Assembly: GCA_947259885.1 (NCBI GenBank)
Contig: CAMYNW010000007.1
Span: 62,001 to 126,000, forward strand
Source of the DNA: an uncultured Gammaproteobacteria bacterium
GTDB lineage: Bacteria; Pseudomonadota; Gammaproteobacteria; Arenicellales; Poriferihabitantaceae
Length of the DNA: 64,000 bases
Direction of reading: 5' to 3'
The notes under the pieces are model-generated. The model saw only the letters and a program-made list of their open reading frames with translations. It was not told the origin of the DNA and did not search any database. The stretch's first letter is position 1. Every line of letters starts with the position of its first letter. Below, one piece after another: positions 16,998 to 31,100 of the stretch. A program made the translations under genes and the position numbers.

Positions 16998-17987
16998 ATG
17001 AACAAGAAACTGATTGCTGTAGCAGTAGCGAGTGCATTGGCTGCTCCAGCTGTATACGCAGACATCACTCCATATGCCCGAGTCAACAACGCGATCGACA
17101 TTAATGATAACGAATTTTCGGACGGTAACAATGTCGATATATCCGGCATTTCATCGCGCTTCGGGTTCAAAGGTTCAGGCGACATCGGCAACGGCATGAC
17201 CGCTATCGGTCGTTACGAGTTCTCAACTACCACCGATAAAGAGCTGAACAACGTTAATGACCTGCGTCTAGGTTATGTCGGTCTCTCCGGTGGTTTTGGA
17301 ACCGTAACAGTAGGTAACCAGTGGTCTGCTTACTACAATTCTATCGGTACCTATATGAGCCCGACCTACTCTCTGGGCTACTACCTGTATTCTTCAATTT
17401 CTGGTGCGCCGTTCCGTGCTTCCAACACCATCAAGTACGCCAACAGTTTCGGTCCTGTGAATCTGGAAATCGATGTACGCCTTAACGATTCCGATGAAGG
17501 CGGCGATGTCGCTGAGAAGCTGAATGGTAATGGTTACGGCATCGGCCTGACTTGGAGTCCGATGGACAACTTCACCCTCGCATTTGCTGCGGATAAGGAC
17601 CGAGACGAGGATTTTGTTGATGACACTGGTGTTCTTATCAACCCAGATGATCAGGAGCGTGCCGGTGTTTCCGGTAAATATGACTTTGGTCCAGTAGCAC
17701 TGACCGTAGGCTATCAGGAGTATAAAGAAGCCTCTGATAAGCGTGAAAACTTACAGCTTTATCTTAGCGGTCCAATTGGTGAGAAGAATACCTGGCTGGT
17801 TGGGTGGGGTGAAACTAAACTCAAAGGCGGAGCCTTCGAAACAAAGCCTAAGCAGGCTTTCCTTGGTTTCTACCACAATATGGGCGGCGGTCTGAGATTG
17901 TACACCGAGTACGCTGATGTCGACTACGACGATGATGCCCGTGATAATACGAAGCGATGGTTGCTTGGTGCGCGTATCGATTTCTAA
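16998..17987 (+). CDS. Outer-membrane porin, Gram-negative trimeric type
   Basis: Outer-membrane diffusion channel, 329 residues. Signal peptide of about 21 residues (MNKKLIAVAVASALAAPAVYA, cleavage AYA-like before DITPYARVNNAID). Alternating aromatic/polar beta strands run throughout, for example YVGLSGGFGTVTVGNQW near 95-111, the strand pair typical of the porin family. The chain ends in ARIDF, with the terminal phenylalanine recognised by BamA. AGAGG 8 bases upstream of the ATG is a good ribosome binding site. A strong terminator follows. Solute selectivity cannot be inferred; long acidic loops (DEGGDVAEK, DKDRDEDFVDD) hint at cation preference. Confidence 0.92.
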   Translation: MNKKLIAVAVASALAAPAVYADITPYARVNNAIDINDNEFSDGNNVDISGISSRFGFKGSGDIGNGMTAIGRYEFSTTTDKELNNVNDLRLGYVGLSGGFGTVTVGNQWSAYYNSIGTYMSPTYSLGYYLYSSISGAPFRASNTIKYANSFGPVNLEIDVRLNDSDEGGDVAEKLNGNGYGIGLTWSPMDNFTLAFAADKDRDEDFVDDTGVLINPDDQERAGVSGKYDFGPVALTVGYQEYKEASDKRENLQLYLSGPIGEKNTWLVGWGETKLKGGAFETKPKQAFLGFYHNMGGGLRLYTEYADVDYDDDARDNTKRWLLGARIDF

Positions 17988-18013
17988 GTCGAATTTCAGC
18001 ACAAGCTGATACG

Positions 18014-18042
18014 AAGCCGGGGCTCCGCCCCGGCTTTTCTTT
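18014..18042 (+). terminator. Strong rho-independent terminator after the porin
   Basis: AAGCCGGGGC and GCCCCGGCTT form a perfect 10-base-pair stem with a TCC loop, followed by TTCTTT. It lies 27 bases after the porin stop. Confidence 0.92.
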
Positions 18043-18072
18043 GCCTATATGGATATAGGTACTCCGCGAACG

Positions 18073-18103
18073 CAGGGATGCGTAATAGCGGAGACAGGCC
18101 AGG
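18073..18103. repeat. 31-base direct repeat, copy 1
   Basis: Nearly identical (30 of 31 bases, A/G difference) to 18217-18247. It begins CAGGGATGCGT, has AGCGGAGACAGGCCAGG at its end, and includes small dyads (CGCA-GGGA-TGCG; GGCCA-GGA-TGGCC just beyond). Confidence 0.85.
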
Positions 18104-18216
18104 ATGGCCTTGGCAAGTTTCTGCTCCATGCAAAACCTGCATTTCCACCCTCCCTGGTGGTCACGCAGGAGCGACACAGACTACCCGCAACTCCTAATCA
18201 CCTTCTAGTTTCCAGC

Positions 18217-18247
18217 CAGGGATGCGTGATAGCGGAGACAGGCCAGG
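18217..18247. repeat. 31-base direct repeat, copy 2
   Basis: Second copy, exactly 144 bases after the first. It runs into an inverted repeat GGGTTA (18246-18251) / TAACCC (18261-18266). The pair looks like a dispersed REP-like element, not a gene. Confidence 0.85.
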
Positions 18248-18274
18248 GTTATCCAAGGGCTAACCCGGAAACAG

Positions 18275-20293
18275 CTAATCTATATACCGGTACTCCGAAT
18301 CCAGCACCCCTTCTCCGACCAGTACATTGATAGCGGGTTGCAGGTGCTTCTCGTATCGCCGCCATCTCTCCTTTGAACTGGTATAAATTCCCTGCCTGAC
18401 CTGCCAGATACTTGCGGTGCGTACCGCCGTATCGGAGCGTTTCTGATCCAGACAGGCGTCATTCCATTCAAGTCCCATATGGTCAATCAACGCTCGGGTC
18501 TCTGCTTCACTATCCATGACCAGAGCCTCGTACTGAACCTTGTATAACTCACCCGCAAAAACGTTGTGCCAGTGGCGCATCAATCGATGATATCTGACGT
18601 AATATCTGGCCATAAGCTCAAGGTCATATACAAAATTAATATCCGAGCCATATAACTGGAAATAATTTGATGTGAGCACGTCCAGCGGGTGACGGTGGCA
18701 GTGTGCGATGGCGGCATGAGGAAACATCGCTTTAATTAGCCACAGGTGCAAAAAATTGAAAGGCATTTTGTCTGTGAAATAGCCCGTAGAAATTTCATGC
18801 AGACGCTTGACCCAGTCAAAGTATTCCTGAGTTTCCTGCTTAAACAGGTTCACTTCTATTTTATTGAAATCATCCGGGTAAACTCGGGGCCCACCGTATT
18901 TCTTTTCCAAACGGCCAATCGCCCGCTCTATGCAGGGCAGCTCACCACAACCAGTAACCTCAGGATGACGTGAAACTATTTGCTCCACCAGGGTCGTGCC
19001 GCTACGTGGCATCCCAAGAATAAATATTGGTTGAGAGTCACCGTCATTAAACAGCACTTGTTTTTCCGGTTTGCGGTCAAACACCTCGACAATCCGATCA
19101 ATGTGGGCAAAATACTGGTCAAAATCCATGGATATTTCCTTTGATTTCAGCTGGTTGCCCACAGCGTAAGTTTCAAAGGCCTTGTCGCTTAAACCGCAGT
19201 CATCGTAAATCTTTCCCAGCGCAAAGGCGATCTTGCAGCGGGAAAAGTCACTCATATCCTGACTTTCCCATTGGGCGACCACCATCTTGGCATCGTCATC
19301 ATCCATCGATGTGAACTTTTTCATTGCCACCAGGTTTCGATATGCTTCAGCATATTTTGGATCGAGTTCAATTGAATGACGATAGTAGTGTTCAGCCGTG
19401 GCTTTGTCTCCCATCGATGCGTAGGTCAGTCCAATGTTATTTCGGTATCCGGCATGATCCTTATCAAATTCTATCGCCTTCAGGTAACTGTCCTTCGATT
19501 TTTCTATCGCATCTAGTTGAAAGTAGGCTCCAGCCAGTGAGTTCCAGATACTGGCGTCTTTGGGAGATTTTTTTAATATGTGCTGCGCGATTTCCACCAC
19601 CTTGAAATGATCTTTGATCAGCTCACAAAGCGATAATTCCAGCCTCCAAATTTGATCGTCTTCCGGGTACGCGGATTTAAGTGTTTGTAGTATTTGCCCC
19701 GCCTCCTCGAAGCGGCTCAAGTCGAGCAAAATCTGTCCAGCCAATACGCTGTGTTGCTTAGTAGGATTGTTTTTCAGAAGGGGTTCAACAGTTCCAAGAG
19801 CAGCTTGTGAGTCGCCCGACTCAAGCAACAAACTGGCCAGATTGAAACGAGCGTCAATATTTGATGGATCCGCTTTAAGTAAAGCCCGAAAATTAGATTC
19901 TGCCTGTTCGTGGTCGCCGAGCTCAGCACTTATTGAGCCCAATAGATTTAGCGCTCGTGGATTCCCGGGCACCAGTTGTAACGCCCGTCGCGCGGATTTG
20001 GCAGCGTCCTCGGTTTGCTTCAATTCATTTTGTGCAATACCTAAATTGATGATGGCATCAACATTCTCCGGGGAACGCTTGACTACCTCCTGGTAGGCTT
20101 TGAGTGCTTTATGATGCTGACCCAGGTGTTGATACGCAAGGGCCAGATTGTATTTAATCGCGGCACTGTCTGGTTGCAGTTTATTGAGTTTTTCCAGTCC
20201 TTTTCTAGCACCTTCTGCGTCACCTTGCTGCAGCTTTTTCGCGGCATTGATAAACATTGTTTTAATCTTTGCGGCGGACAGATTTTTCTTCAT
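18275..20293 (-). CDS. TPR-repeat sulfotransferase-family protein
   Basis: 672 residues in two parts. Roughly the first 330 are tandem tetratricopeptide repeats (for example NPRALNLLGSISAELGDHEQAESNFRALL and IKYNLALAYQHLGQHHKALKAYQ in separate repeats). The C-terminal part is a sulfotransferase domain: GMPRSGTTLVEQ near 425-440 is the 5'-phosphosulfate-binding loop for PAPS, followed by GCGELPCIE, and CHRHPLDVLTSNYFQ near 525 resembles the 3'-phosphate-binding region. Such fusions are common in marine bacteria; the acceptor (protein, glycan or small molecule) is unknown. No signal peptide is visible, so it is probably cytoplasmic. It is transcribed alone, towards the repeat region. Confidence 0.85.
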   Translation of the reverse strand: MKKNLSAAKIKTMFINAAKKLQQGDAEGARKGLEKLNKLQPDSAAIKYNLALAYQHLGQHHKALKAYQEVVKRSPENVDAIINLGIAQNELKQTEDAAKSARRALQLVPGNPRALNLLGSISAELGDHEQAESNFRALLKADPSNIDARFNLASLLLESGDSQAALGTVEPLLKNNPTKQHSVLAGQILLDLSRFEEAGQILQTLKSAYPEDDQIWRLELSLCELIKDHFKVVEIAQHILKKSPKDASIWNSLAGAYFQLDAIEKSKDSYLKAIEFDKDHAGYRNNIGLTYASMGDKATAEHYYRHSIELDPKYAEAYRNLVAMKKFTSMDDDDAKMVVAQWESQDMSDFSRCKIAFALGKIYDDCGLSDKAFETYAVGNQLKSKEISMDFDQYFAHIDRIVEVFDRKPEKQVLFNDGDSQPIFILGMPRSGTTLVEQIVSRHPEVTGCGELPCIERAIGRLEKKYGGPRVYPDDFNKIEVNLFKQETQEYFDWVKRLHEISTGYFTDKMPFNFLHLWLIKAMFPHAAIAHCHRHPLDVLTSNYFQLYGSDINFVYDLELMARYYVRYHRLMRHWHNVFAGELYKVQYEALVMDSEAETRALIDHMGLEWNDACLDQKRSDTAVRTASIWQVRQGIYTSSKERWRRYEKHLQPAINVLVGEGVLDSEYRYID

Positions 20294-20453
20294 ATAGATG
20301 CGTGTTTGTGTATGTTCCCGCCGACTGGAGGAGTGCTTTATTGTGACGAGTAAGCCAAGAGCGGATTCTATCAGTTTCTCCTAGAGCCATGAAAACTACC
20401 GAATTGCGCAATCAGTTGCGTGAGTTCAACTCTTTGAAACAGTGAAACCAGGT

Positions 20454-20482
20454 TTGAAACCGTGACAATTCTTCATTACACT
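20454..20482 (+). promoter_or_regulatory. Candidate sigma-70 promoter of infA
   Basis: TTGAAA (20454-20459), 17-base spacer, TACACT (20477-20482), placing transcription start near 20489, about 20 bases before the GTG start of infA. The -35 lies in one unit of a 20-base-period direct repeat (TTTGAAAC-N-GTGA at 20433 and 20453). Confidence 0.55.
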
Positions 20483-20509
20483 CCGCTGTTCTCAAACACA
20501 GGCGAAATT

Positions 20510-20728
20510 GTGGCCAAAGAAGAAAGCATTGAAATGGAAGGTACAGTCATCGAGACTCTTCCAAATACACAGTTCAGGGTGAAACTTGAAAATGGGCATG
20601 AAATTATCGCCCATATATCCGGCAAGATGCGTAAACACTACATCCGCATCCTGCGAGGCGACACCGTGACCGTGCAACTCACACCCTATGACCTCAGCAA
20701 GGGTCGAATCACTTTCAGGGAACGCTAA
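20510..20728 (+). CDS. infA: Translation initiation factor IF-1
   Basis: Single S1/OB-fold protein that binds the ribosomal A site during initiation. The GTG at 20510 gives exactly 72 residues, the standard bacterial length, with the conserved [12 protein letters not shown] start, [23 protein letters not shown] and [12 protein letters not shown] segments. The frame is open upstream to another GTG at 20462, but those 16 codons match nothing in the family and would overlap the likely promoter. The gene is monocistronic between the sulfotransferase (divergent) and ftsX (convergent). Confidence 0.97.
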   Translation: MAKEESIEMEGTVIETLPNTQFRVKLENGHEIIAHISGKMRKHYIRILRGDTVTVQLTPYDLSKGRITFRER

Positions 20729-20761
20729 ATTCCCCTCTCAATGCTGCTGTGGCAGTTCTGA

Positions 20762-21691
20762 CTAACCTGGCTTGAGTTTACGCAGATGACGGTCTACAGT
20801 GAACCTGGAAGCCAACAGACCCAAGGATATGGCGACTGCCGTTACGATGAGTGCGATGCCTGGGCTGATCCAGCCAATCATAAAGTCACTCTCATATAAC
20901 GAGGCCAGGCGAGAAACCGGGCTGGCCAATAAATACAAAGTCATATTGGTCATGCCCCAGGCAAACAAGGCACCAAAAAAACAGTGCAATGCGCCCGCGT
21001 AGAGAAAGGGTCGGCGAATAAATGCATGAGTTCCTCCGACCTGATCGATGATTTCTATTTCTGCGGCCCGGTTGATAATTCCCAGCCTCACCGTGTTGCT
21101 GATCACAAGAACGATGCCGATTCCCATCAAGCACGCCAGCACTAAGACACCGCGCTGAAACAAATCCACAATGGCAGCCAGACGATTTAACCATTGCTGA
21201 TCATATACAGCGGTGTCCACTCCCTGCATGTTCTCAAGTTCATCTGCTAGAATTATTGTTGCGTCATTGTCACGACCGGTCGCAGGCACCACAATCAGCA
21301 ATGGCGGCAGGGGATTACTCGGCAAGGCCTCGATGGCTTCGGCGAAACCATCTAAATTGTAAAACTCCGCCAGACCTTGCTCCGGCGAAATATATTGAAC
21401 GTCTTCGATTTTCGGGTTCTGCAGCAATTTTTGTCCAAACTCAACGGGGTCTGGATTATCTGCATCAGTTCCACTTTCGAGAAAAAGGGAAATACGAGGA
21501 TTGTCGATCCAGTTCGCAGTTACCGATTCGAGGCTATCGACAATTTTGTACAATATCATCGGCAGCGTTATCGCAATGGCCAGCACAAGAATGGTCATCA
21601 CGCTGGTTACAGGCGTCTTGCATAGCCTACCCAGGGTATCAAACAGTACTTGTAAATGCCGGGATAGCCAGACAGAAATCTGCTTAGGCAT
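20762..21691 (-). CDS. ftsX: Cell division protein FtsX
   Basis: Membrane partner of FtsE; the complex couples the cytoplasmic division ring to periplasmic amidase activation. I start it at the ATG at 21691, which overlaps the ftsE stop by 8 bases and begins with [14 protein letters not shown]; the longer open frame runs inside ftsE. That gives 309 residues (E. coli 352). A helix near 35-55 is followed by a periplasmic domain with ISLFLESG and YISPEQGLAEF, then three C-terminal helices, as in MacB-like FtsX proteins. Confidence 0.93.
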   Translation of the reverse strand: MPKQISVWLSRHLQVLFDTLGRLCKTPVTSVMTILVLAIAITLPMILYKIVDSLESVTANWIDNPRISLFLESGTDADNPDPVEFGQKLLQNPKIEDVQYISPEQGLAEFYNLDGFAEAIEALPSNPLPPLLIVVPATGRDNDATIILADELENMQGVDTAVYDQQWLNRLAAIVDLFQRGVLVLACLMGIGIVLVISNTVRLGIINRAAEIEIIDQVGGTHAFIRRPFLYAGALHCFFGALFAWGMTNMTLYLLASPVSRLASLYESDFMIGWISPGIALIVTAVAISLGLLASRFTVDRHLRKLKPG

Positions 21692-22352
21692 CCTGTTCGC
21701 CGGACACCAGCCTGCCATCTGATAGCGCCAATACTCCGCAGCGTATCCGTTCAAGATGACGATAATCATGGGTAGCTATCAGCACCGTAATATCGACCTG
21801 ATTGAACTGCAGAAACAACTGCATTATTTCATCTGCCAGCGCTGGATCCAGATTACCGGTTGGTTCATCTGCGAGTATCACCTGGGGCCGGCCCACTACC
21901 GCGCGCGCGATTCCTACCCGCTGCTGTTCTCCACCAGACAGAGTGATCGGATAACGTCTTGCTTTGTTGAGCAGCCCTACCTTGTCAAGTGCCGCACGAA
22001 CCCGACGCTGTGTTTCACTGTGGTCGGTGCCGGCCACTACTAGAGGCAGCGCGACATTGTCTTCTACAGTTCGGTCATGCAGCAGCTTATGCTCCTGGAA
22101 TACCGTTCCAATAGTTCTTCGATAAGCCGCAATCCGGTTGCCTTTAAGCCTGGCAAGATTCTTATCTGCTACCAGTACTTGACCCCGAGTGGCCAGCTCG
22201 GAGAGAGATATCAGTTTTAGAAGTGTACTTTTGCCAGCGCCAGAGTGACCTGTGAGAAAAGTGAAGGACCCTTTAACCAAAGTAAATGAAACATGGCTCA
22301 ATGCTTCGTGTCCACTTGGATAACGTTTCGATACCTGACTAAATCGAATCAC
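21684..22352 (-). CDS. ftsE: Cell division ATP-binding protein FtsE
   Basis: ABC ATPase that works with FtsX at the division site. 222 residues, the standard length. Walker A GHSGAGKS at 35-42, Q-loop [10 protein letters not shown], signature [14 protein letters not shown], and [12 protein letters not shown] as Walker B. It lies between ftsY (18-base gap upstream) and ftsX (8-base overlap), the conserved ftsYEX order. No rpoH follows ftsX here. Confidence 0.96.
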   Translation of the reverse strand: MIRFSQVSKRYPSGHEALSHVSFTLVKGSFTFLTGHSGAGKSTLLKLISLSELATRGQVLVADKNLARLKGNRIAAYRRTIGTVFQEHKLLHDRTVEDNVALPLVVAGTDHSETQRRVRAALDKVGLLNKARRYPITLSGGEQQRVGIARAVVGRPQVILADEPTGNLDPALADEIMQLFLQFNQVDITVLIATHDYRHLERIRCGVLALSDGRLVSGEQDA

Positions 22353-22370
22353 CGCCCGGCTCCCAGAATA

Positions 22371-23351
22371 TCAGGAAACAGGTGGTAACAACGCATCAAC
22401 AAATTCGGCTGCGTCGAACTGGCTCAGATCTTCCGCAGATTCTCCGGTTCCAATAAAACGTATAGGTAAACCAAAGCGATCAGCCAGCGCTAAAACCACA
22501 CCCCCTTTTGCAGTCCCATCAAGCTTGGTTATGCAGAGGCCGGTTAATCCCACAGCCTGGTCGAAATGATGCACCTGGGAAAGAACGTTCTGTCCGTTAC
22601 CTGCGTCCACTGTCAGCCAGATCTGGTCCGGAATACCGGAATCTGCCTTGGCTAGCACACGCTTCACTTTTACCAGCTGCTCAACCAGTTCGCTCTGGGT
22701 ATGTTGTCGGCCGGCAGTATCCACCAGTAACAAATCACAGTGTCTCGCTTTGGCCGCGCTGAAGGCGTCAAAAGCGACTGCGGCCGCATCGGCGCCATGG
22801 GTTTGCGCAATAACAGGAACTTCCAGGCGCTCGCCCCAGTTCTGCAACTGCTCGATGGCTGCGGCACGAAACGTATCGCACGCAGCAAGCATTACGCGCG
22901 ACCCGGAGTGCTTGTATCTTGCGGCAATTTTCGCCAGTGTAGTGGTTTTTCCAACGCCATTTACCCCGACCATCATGATCACCATCGGGCGTGCCTCTGG
23001 GGCAATCAACTCTTCCGGATTACAAGGCTGGATTATTTCAAGCATGACTTCGCGCAGACTTTGTAATAGTTGCGGCTGCCCCCCCTGCTTAGCTGAAGCA
23101 GCGTCTGCCCGGAGTCGATTCACGATCTTCCCGGCTACCTCGACCCCGACGTCTGCGACCAGCAAATGGTCTTCGATCTCTTCCAGAGTGGACTCATCCA
23201 CGGGGTCACCGCTGAACAGTGAAGTGATACCGCCAAACAGGCCATCTCGGGTTCTGGCAAGCCGAGAAAAAAGACCACTCTGACGACCACTGTTGGCTGC
23301 CGTTGTGGATTCGTCATCGGGCCGTTTTTTTCTACTGGAAAATAACTTCAT
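22371..23351 (-). CDS. ftsY: Signal recognition particle receptor FtsY
   Basis: SRP receptor GTPase that delivers ribosome-nascent-chain complexes to the translocon. The NG domain has GVNGVGKTTT (P-loop, 129-138), DTFRAAAIEQL, DTAGR and TKLDGTAKGG (near 285). The acidic A domain is very short: 326 residues in total against 497 in E. coli. First gene of the ftsYEX operon, divergent from rsmD across 48 bases. Confidence 0.97.
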   Translation of the reverse strand: MKLFSSRKKRPDDESTTAANSGRQSGLFSRLARTRDGLFGGITSLFSGDPVDESTLEEIEDHLLVADVGVEVAGKIVNRLRADAASAKQGGQPQLLQSLREVMLEIIQPCNPEELIAPEARPMVIMMVGVNGVGKTTTLAKIAARYKHSGSRVMLAACDTFRAAAIEQLQNWGERLEVPVIAQTHGADAAAVAFDAFSAAKARHCDLLLVDTAGRQHTQSELVEQLVKVKRVLAKADSGIPDQIWLTVDAGNGQNVLSQVHHFDQAVGLTGLCITKLDGTAKGGVVLALADRFGLPIRFIGTGESAEDLSQFDAAEFVDALLPPVS

Positions 23352-23399
23352 TGTGCACTTTTTTAAAAGCGCTTATCGTATCATCGTTGCTCGCACGGC

Positions 23400-26837
<3,438 letters not shown>

Positions 26838-26866
<29 letters not shown>

Positions 26867-27908
26867 GCAATTTACGATTCTGGATTGGGGTGCCCACTGT
26901 GAGTCGCAGACAGTTTTCGAGCAAAGTTCCTGGGCGATGCAGATTCTTGACCAGAACCTTGCGCTGCTTGAGCTGTTCAAAAACAGCATCGGCGTTCTGG
27001 TCGAATTTAACCAGAATGAAATTCGCATCGCTCGGAAACACAGTCAATCCATTCAATTTCTCCAGTTCTCCAGCAAGCCACTGACGATCTTCGACTATTT
27101 GTTGCGCCTGGGCAGATAGCACCGAAAAGTGATCAAGACAGAATTCAACGCTAACCTGGGTGAGGCTGTTGACGTTATAAGGCAGACGAATTTTCTCAAT
27201 CTGGTCAAGCCAATTTGGGTCGCCCATCATCATACCAAGCCTGAGTCCTGCCAACCCGTTCTTTGAAAGAGTGCGCATAACTAAAAGATTTGGGAAACGA
27301 TCAATCTGTTGCAGAAAGGACTTGCCGCTAAACGGAAAATAGGCTTCATCAACCACCACCAAACCAGGTGCAGCGGTGATCACAGATTCTATGAAATCAC
27401 GATCGAAACTGTTTCCGGTCGGATTATTCGGGTAAGAAATAAACACGCATGCCGGCTCGACCGCATTTATGACCCTGATGAATTCGCTTTGATCGGGCGT
27501 GAAGTCCTGGTTCAACGAAATCTCCATGAAATCCGTGGATGTCGTCAGAGAGATAATTTCATACATAGAGAAGGAAGGCGCTGGTGCTAAAAATGTGCGG
27601 CCCGGCCCTCCAACAAGAGAAGCCGTCATTTGAATCAATTCGTCAGAACCATTACCTAGCACCAGCCCGCATTTCTGTGGAATTTCGAACACGTCTCGGA
27701 TTCGAGTTTTCAGCTGCTGTGCCCCGGCGTCAGGGTAGCGATTAATGTCGACCTGTCCGAGTCTTTGCAGCCATGCTTCGCGCAGTTCTTCAGGCAATGT
27801 ATAGGGATTTTCCATTGCATCCAGCTTTACCAGACCCTCAGCAGGTGGCACATGGTATGCGGACAGTGCCCTTATCGCAGGGCTTACCCATCTATCAACC
27901 GATTTCAT
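26838..27908 (-). CDS. hisC: Histidinol-phosphate aminotransferase
   Basis: PLP enzyme converting imidazole-acetol phosphate and glutamate to histidinol phosphate. 356 residues. LGNGSDELIQM near 84, SYPNNPTGNSFD near 158, VVDEAYFPFSG near 187-197, and the PLP-lysine segment TLSKNGLAGLRLG near 214. It starts 2 bases after hisD, so the two form an operon with murA upstream. hisG, usual between murA and hisD in gammaproteobacteria, is missing. Confidence 0.96.
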
Positions 27909-27910
27909 TC

Positions 27911-29215
27911 TTATTCTTGGCCTGTGTCGAGCCGATACTCAGCTGATCGCGCATGTGCCGTCAATCCCTCACACCTGGCCAGTATGGAAGCAATTTTTGC
28001 CATATCCGAAGCACCCTCAGGACTTGCCTGGATCACGCTGCTGCGTTTCTGAAAATCATATACCCCCAGCGGAGAACTGAATCTGGCGGTTCCGGCGGTA
28101 GGCAAAACATGATTGGGGCCAGCGCAATAGTCTCCCAGTGATTCCGCACTGTGCGGCCCTACAAATATAGCGCCAGCATGACGGATCTGTTCGACCAGCC
28201 GTTCGGGTTGGGTAACCATCAGTTCAAGATGTTCGGGCGCAATTCGGTTTGAGATTTCCACCGCCTGCTGCATCGAATCAACTTTAATAATAGCACCCTG
28301 TCGGGATAAGGCTGCCTCGATAATCGCCCTACGTTCCATTTGTGGCAGCAGTCGGTCGATTGCGTCCTGGACTGCGTCGATCACTTGCGATGAGTCAGTA
28401 ATCGCAATTGATTGCGCCAATTCATCGTGCTCAGCCTGGGCAAAAAGATCCATGGCGACCCATTCAGGATCGACACTATGATCGCAAATCACAACGACTT
28501 CGGATGGGCCGGCAATCATATCGATGCCAACTTTGCCGAATACCAGTTTTTTTGCAATCGCAACGTATATATTTCCCGGTCCGACTATTTTGTCAACTCC
28601 GGGCACGGTGGCGGTGCCATAGGCGAGCGCCGCAATGGCCTGTGCGCCACCAAGGGTGAAAATTCTGTCCACGCCCGCCGTCTTCGCAGCAAACACTACC
28701 GCCGGATTAATTTCCTTGTTAGGGGTGGGCACGGTCATCACTATCTCACCAACATCCGCAACTCTTGCGGGTATTGCGGTCATCAAAACCGATGAAGGGT
28801 AGGCCGCCTTGCCTCCCGGTACATACAGCCCAACTCGCTCCAAAGGTGTTATTTTTTGACCGAGAACCGTACCGTTCGGTTCCTGACTGTACCAGGAGTC
28901 AGCCATTTCTTTTTTATGGAATTGCCGAATTCTTTGGGCTGCATCCTTAATCGCCTGGGCCAATTCCGCACCCACCCCCGCAGTGATAGTCTCAATCTGT
29001 GCAGTGGATAGCTCAAGCTCTGCGACACTTTTAGCGTCAAGATTATCGTACTGGTTGGTGTACTCTAAAACAGCGGCGTCACCTCGGTGCCTTACTGCGG
29101 CGATAATCTCCCGAACAGTTTCCTCGAGCGCGCGATCTTCCTCGCCATCTCTGCAAAGCAGAGCCGTTAATTGCTTATTAAAATCAGGCTGGCTGCTGTC
29201 CAGTAATCTCATCAT
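27911..29215 (-). CDS. hisD: Histidinol dehydrogenase
   Basis: Zinc- and NAD-dependent, oxidises L-histidinol to L-histidine in two steps. Starting at the ATG at 29215 (or 29212) gives 434 residues, the family norm, beginning [12 protein letters not shown]; the frame is open further upstream but lies within murA. Motifs: [15 protein letters not shown] near 130, [12 protein letters not shown] near 210, [11 protein letters not shown] near 230, [11 protein letters not shown] near 258 and PSAESLG-like [20 protein letters not shown] (zinc and substrate ligands) near 362. It follows murA by 19 bases. Confidence 0.96.
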   Translation of the reverse strand: MMRLLDSSQPDFNKQLTALLCRDGEEDRALEETVREIIAAVRHRGDAAVLEYTNQYDNLDAKSVAELELSTAQIETITAGVGAELAQAIKDAAQRIRQFHKKEMADSWYSQEPNGTVLGQKITPLERVGLYVPGGKAAYPSSVLMTAIPARVADVGEIVMTVPTPNKEINPAVVFAAKTAGVDRIFTLGGAQAIAALAYGTATVPGVDKIVGPGNIYVAIAKKLVFGKVGIDMIAGPSEVVVICDHSVDPEWVAMDLFAQAEHDELAQSIAITDSSQVIDAVQDAIDRLLPQMERRAIIEAALSRQGAIIKVDSMQQAVEISNRIAPEHLELMVTQPERLVEQIRHAGAIFVGPHSAESLGDYCAGPNHVLPTAGTARFSSPLGVYDFQKRSSVIQASPEGASDMAKIASILARCEGLTAHARSAEYRLDTGQE

Positions 29216-29234
29216 TGGCTTGACTGCAATGAAA

Positions 29235-30524
<1,290 letters not shown>

Positions 30525-30600
30525 TCAGTCAAATACGAATTAAAAACGTTGTTGTTTATGGTATTTTAACCCATTACAGGTTCCGGAAACTGTTTGCGAA

Positions 30601-31047
30601 ATGACTAAGGGTTGGGTAAGTATAGTTAGCTTTTGGGTAGTCCTTGGCTTGTTGAATATGGCTAATATGGAAAAATCAATGGCAGGCGATGCCGATGCAG
30701 ATGTCACTAACGTGCGCGCTATCGATTCCGGTGCAGCTGGCTGGACTTTTCATGTGACTGTGGCGCACCCAGACACTGGATGGGATGATTATTGCAATGG
30801 CTGGGATGTTGTGACTGAGGACGGTGAGGTCCTAAAGAAGAACTCTGGAGATCAGTTCACTAGGCTACTATTACATCCACATGAAATCGAGCAACCTTTC
30901 ACCCGTAGTCAGAGTGGTATAACCATTCCGAATGGGATTCAATCAGTCACAGTCCGGGCGCATGACATTGTCGATGGATTTGGAGGTAAGCAAATCACTC
31001 TGGACCTCAGTACTGAATCTGGGCCCGGATACACCATTTCAAAATAG
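30601..31047 (+). CDS. Small exported protein of unknown function
   Basis: 148 residues. Residues 6-20 form a hydrophobic signal sequence, with likely cleavage near residues 28-30 (KSMAGD). The mature part of about 118 residues looks like an all-beta domain: alternating strands (WTFHVTVAHPDTGWDDYCNGW, VTVRAHDIVDGFGGKQITLDL) rich in Asp, Gly and Trp, with one Cys. I recall uncharacterised bacterial proteins with the same HPDTGWD and LLHPHEIEQPFTRS stretches, but know no function. The start at 30601 lies 76 bases from the divergent murA start. Confidence 0.7.
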   Translation: MTKGWVSIVSFWVVLGLLNMANMEKSMAGDADADVTNVRAIDSGAAGWTFHVTVAHPDTGWDDYCNGWDVVTEDGEVLKKNSGDQFTRLLLHPHEIEQPFTRSQSGITIPNGIQSVTVRAHDIVDGFGGKQITLDLSTESGPGYTISK

Positions 31048-31100
31048 GGTTGTGCGGCGAAGAAAATCTTAGGCAGTGCCGGAACACGAAATTTTTTTGT

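Noticed and set aside
18049..18330. 93-codon frame containing a repeated QGCVIAETGQ peptide
   Set aside because: The repeat is a by-product of the 31-base DNA repeats being spaced 144 bases (a multiple of three); no start signal and it runs into the sulfotransferase gene.
20462..20509. Longer infA with 16 extra N-terminal codons
   Set aside because: IF-1 is 72 residues in bacteria; the extension overlaps a good promoter and has no similarity to the family.
22648..23283. 211-codon open frame opposite ftsY
   Set aside because: Lies wholly inside ftsY on the other strand and has no recognisable domain or ribosome binding site.
31048..31100. Terminator between the exported protein and the Rieske gene
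   Set aside because: A T7 run is present but the preceding stem has only three pairs (GTG/CAC).
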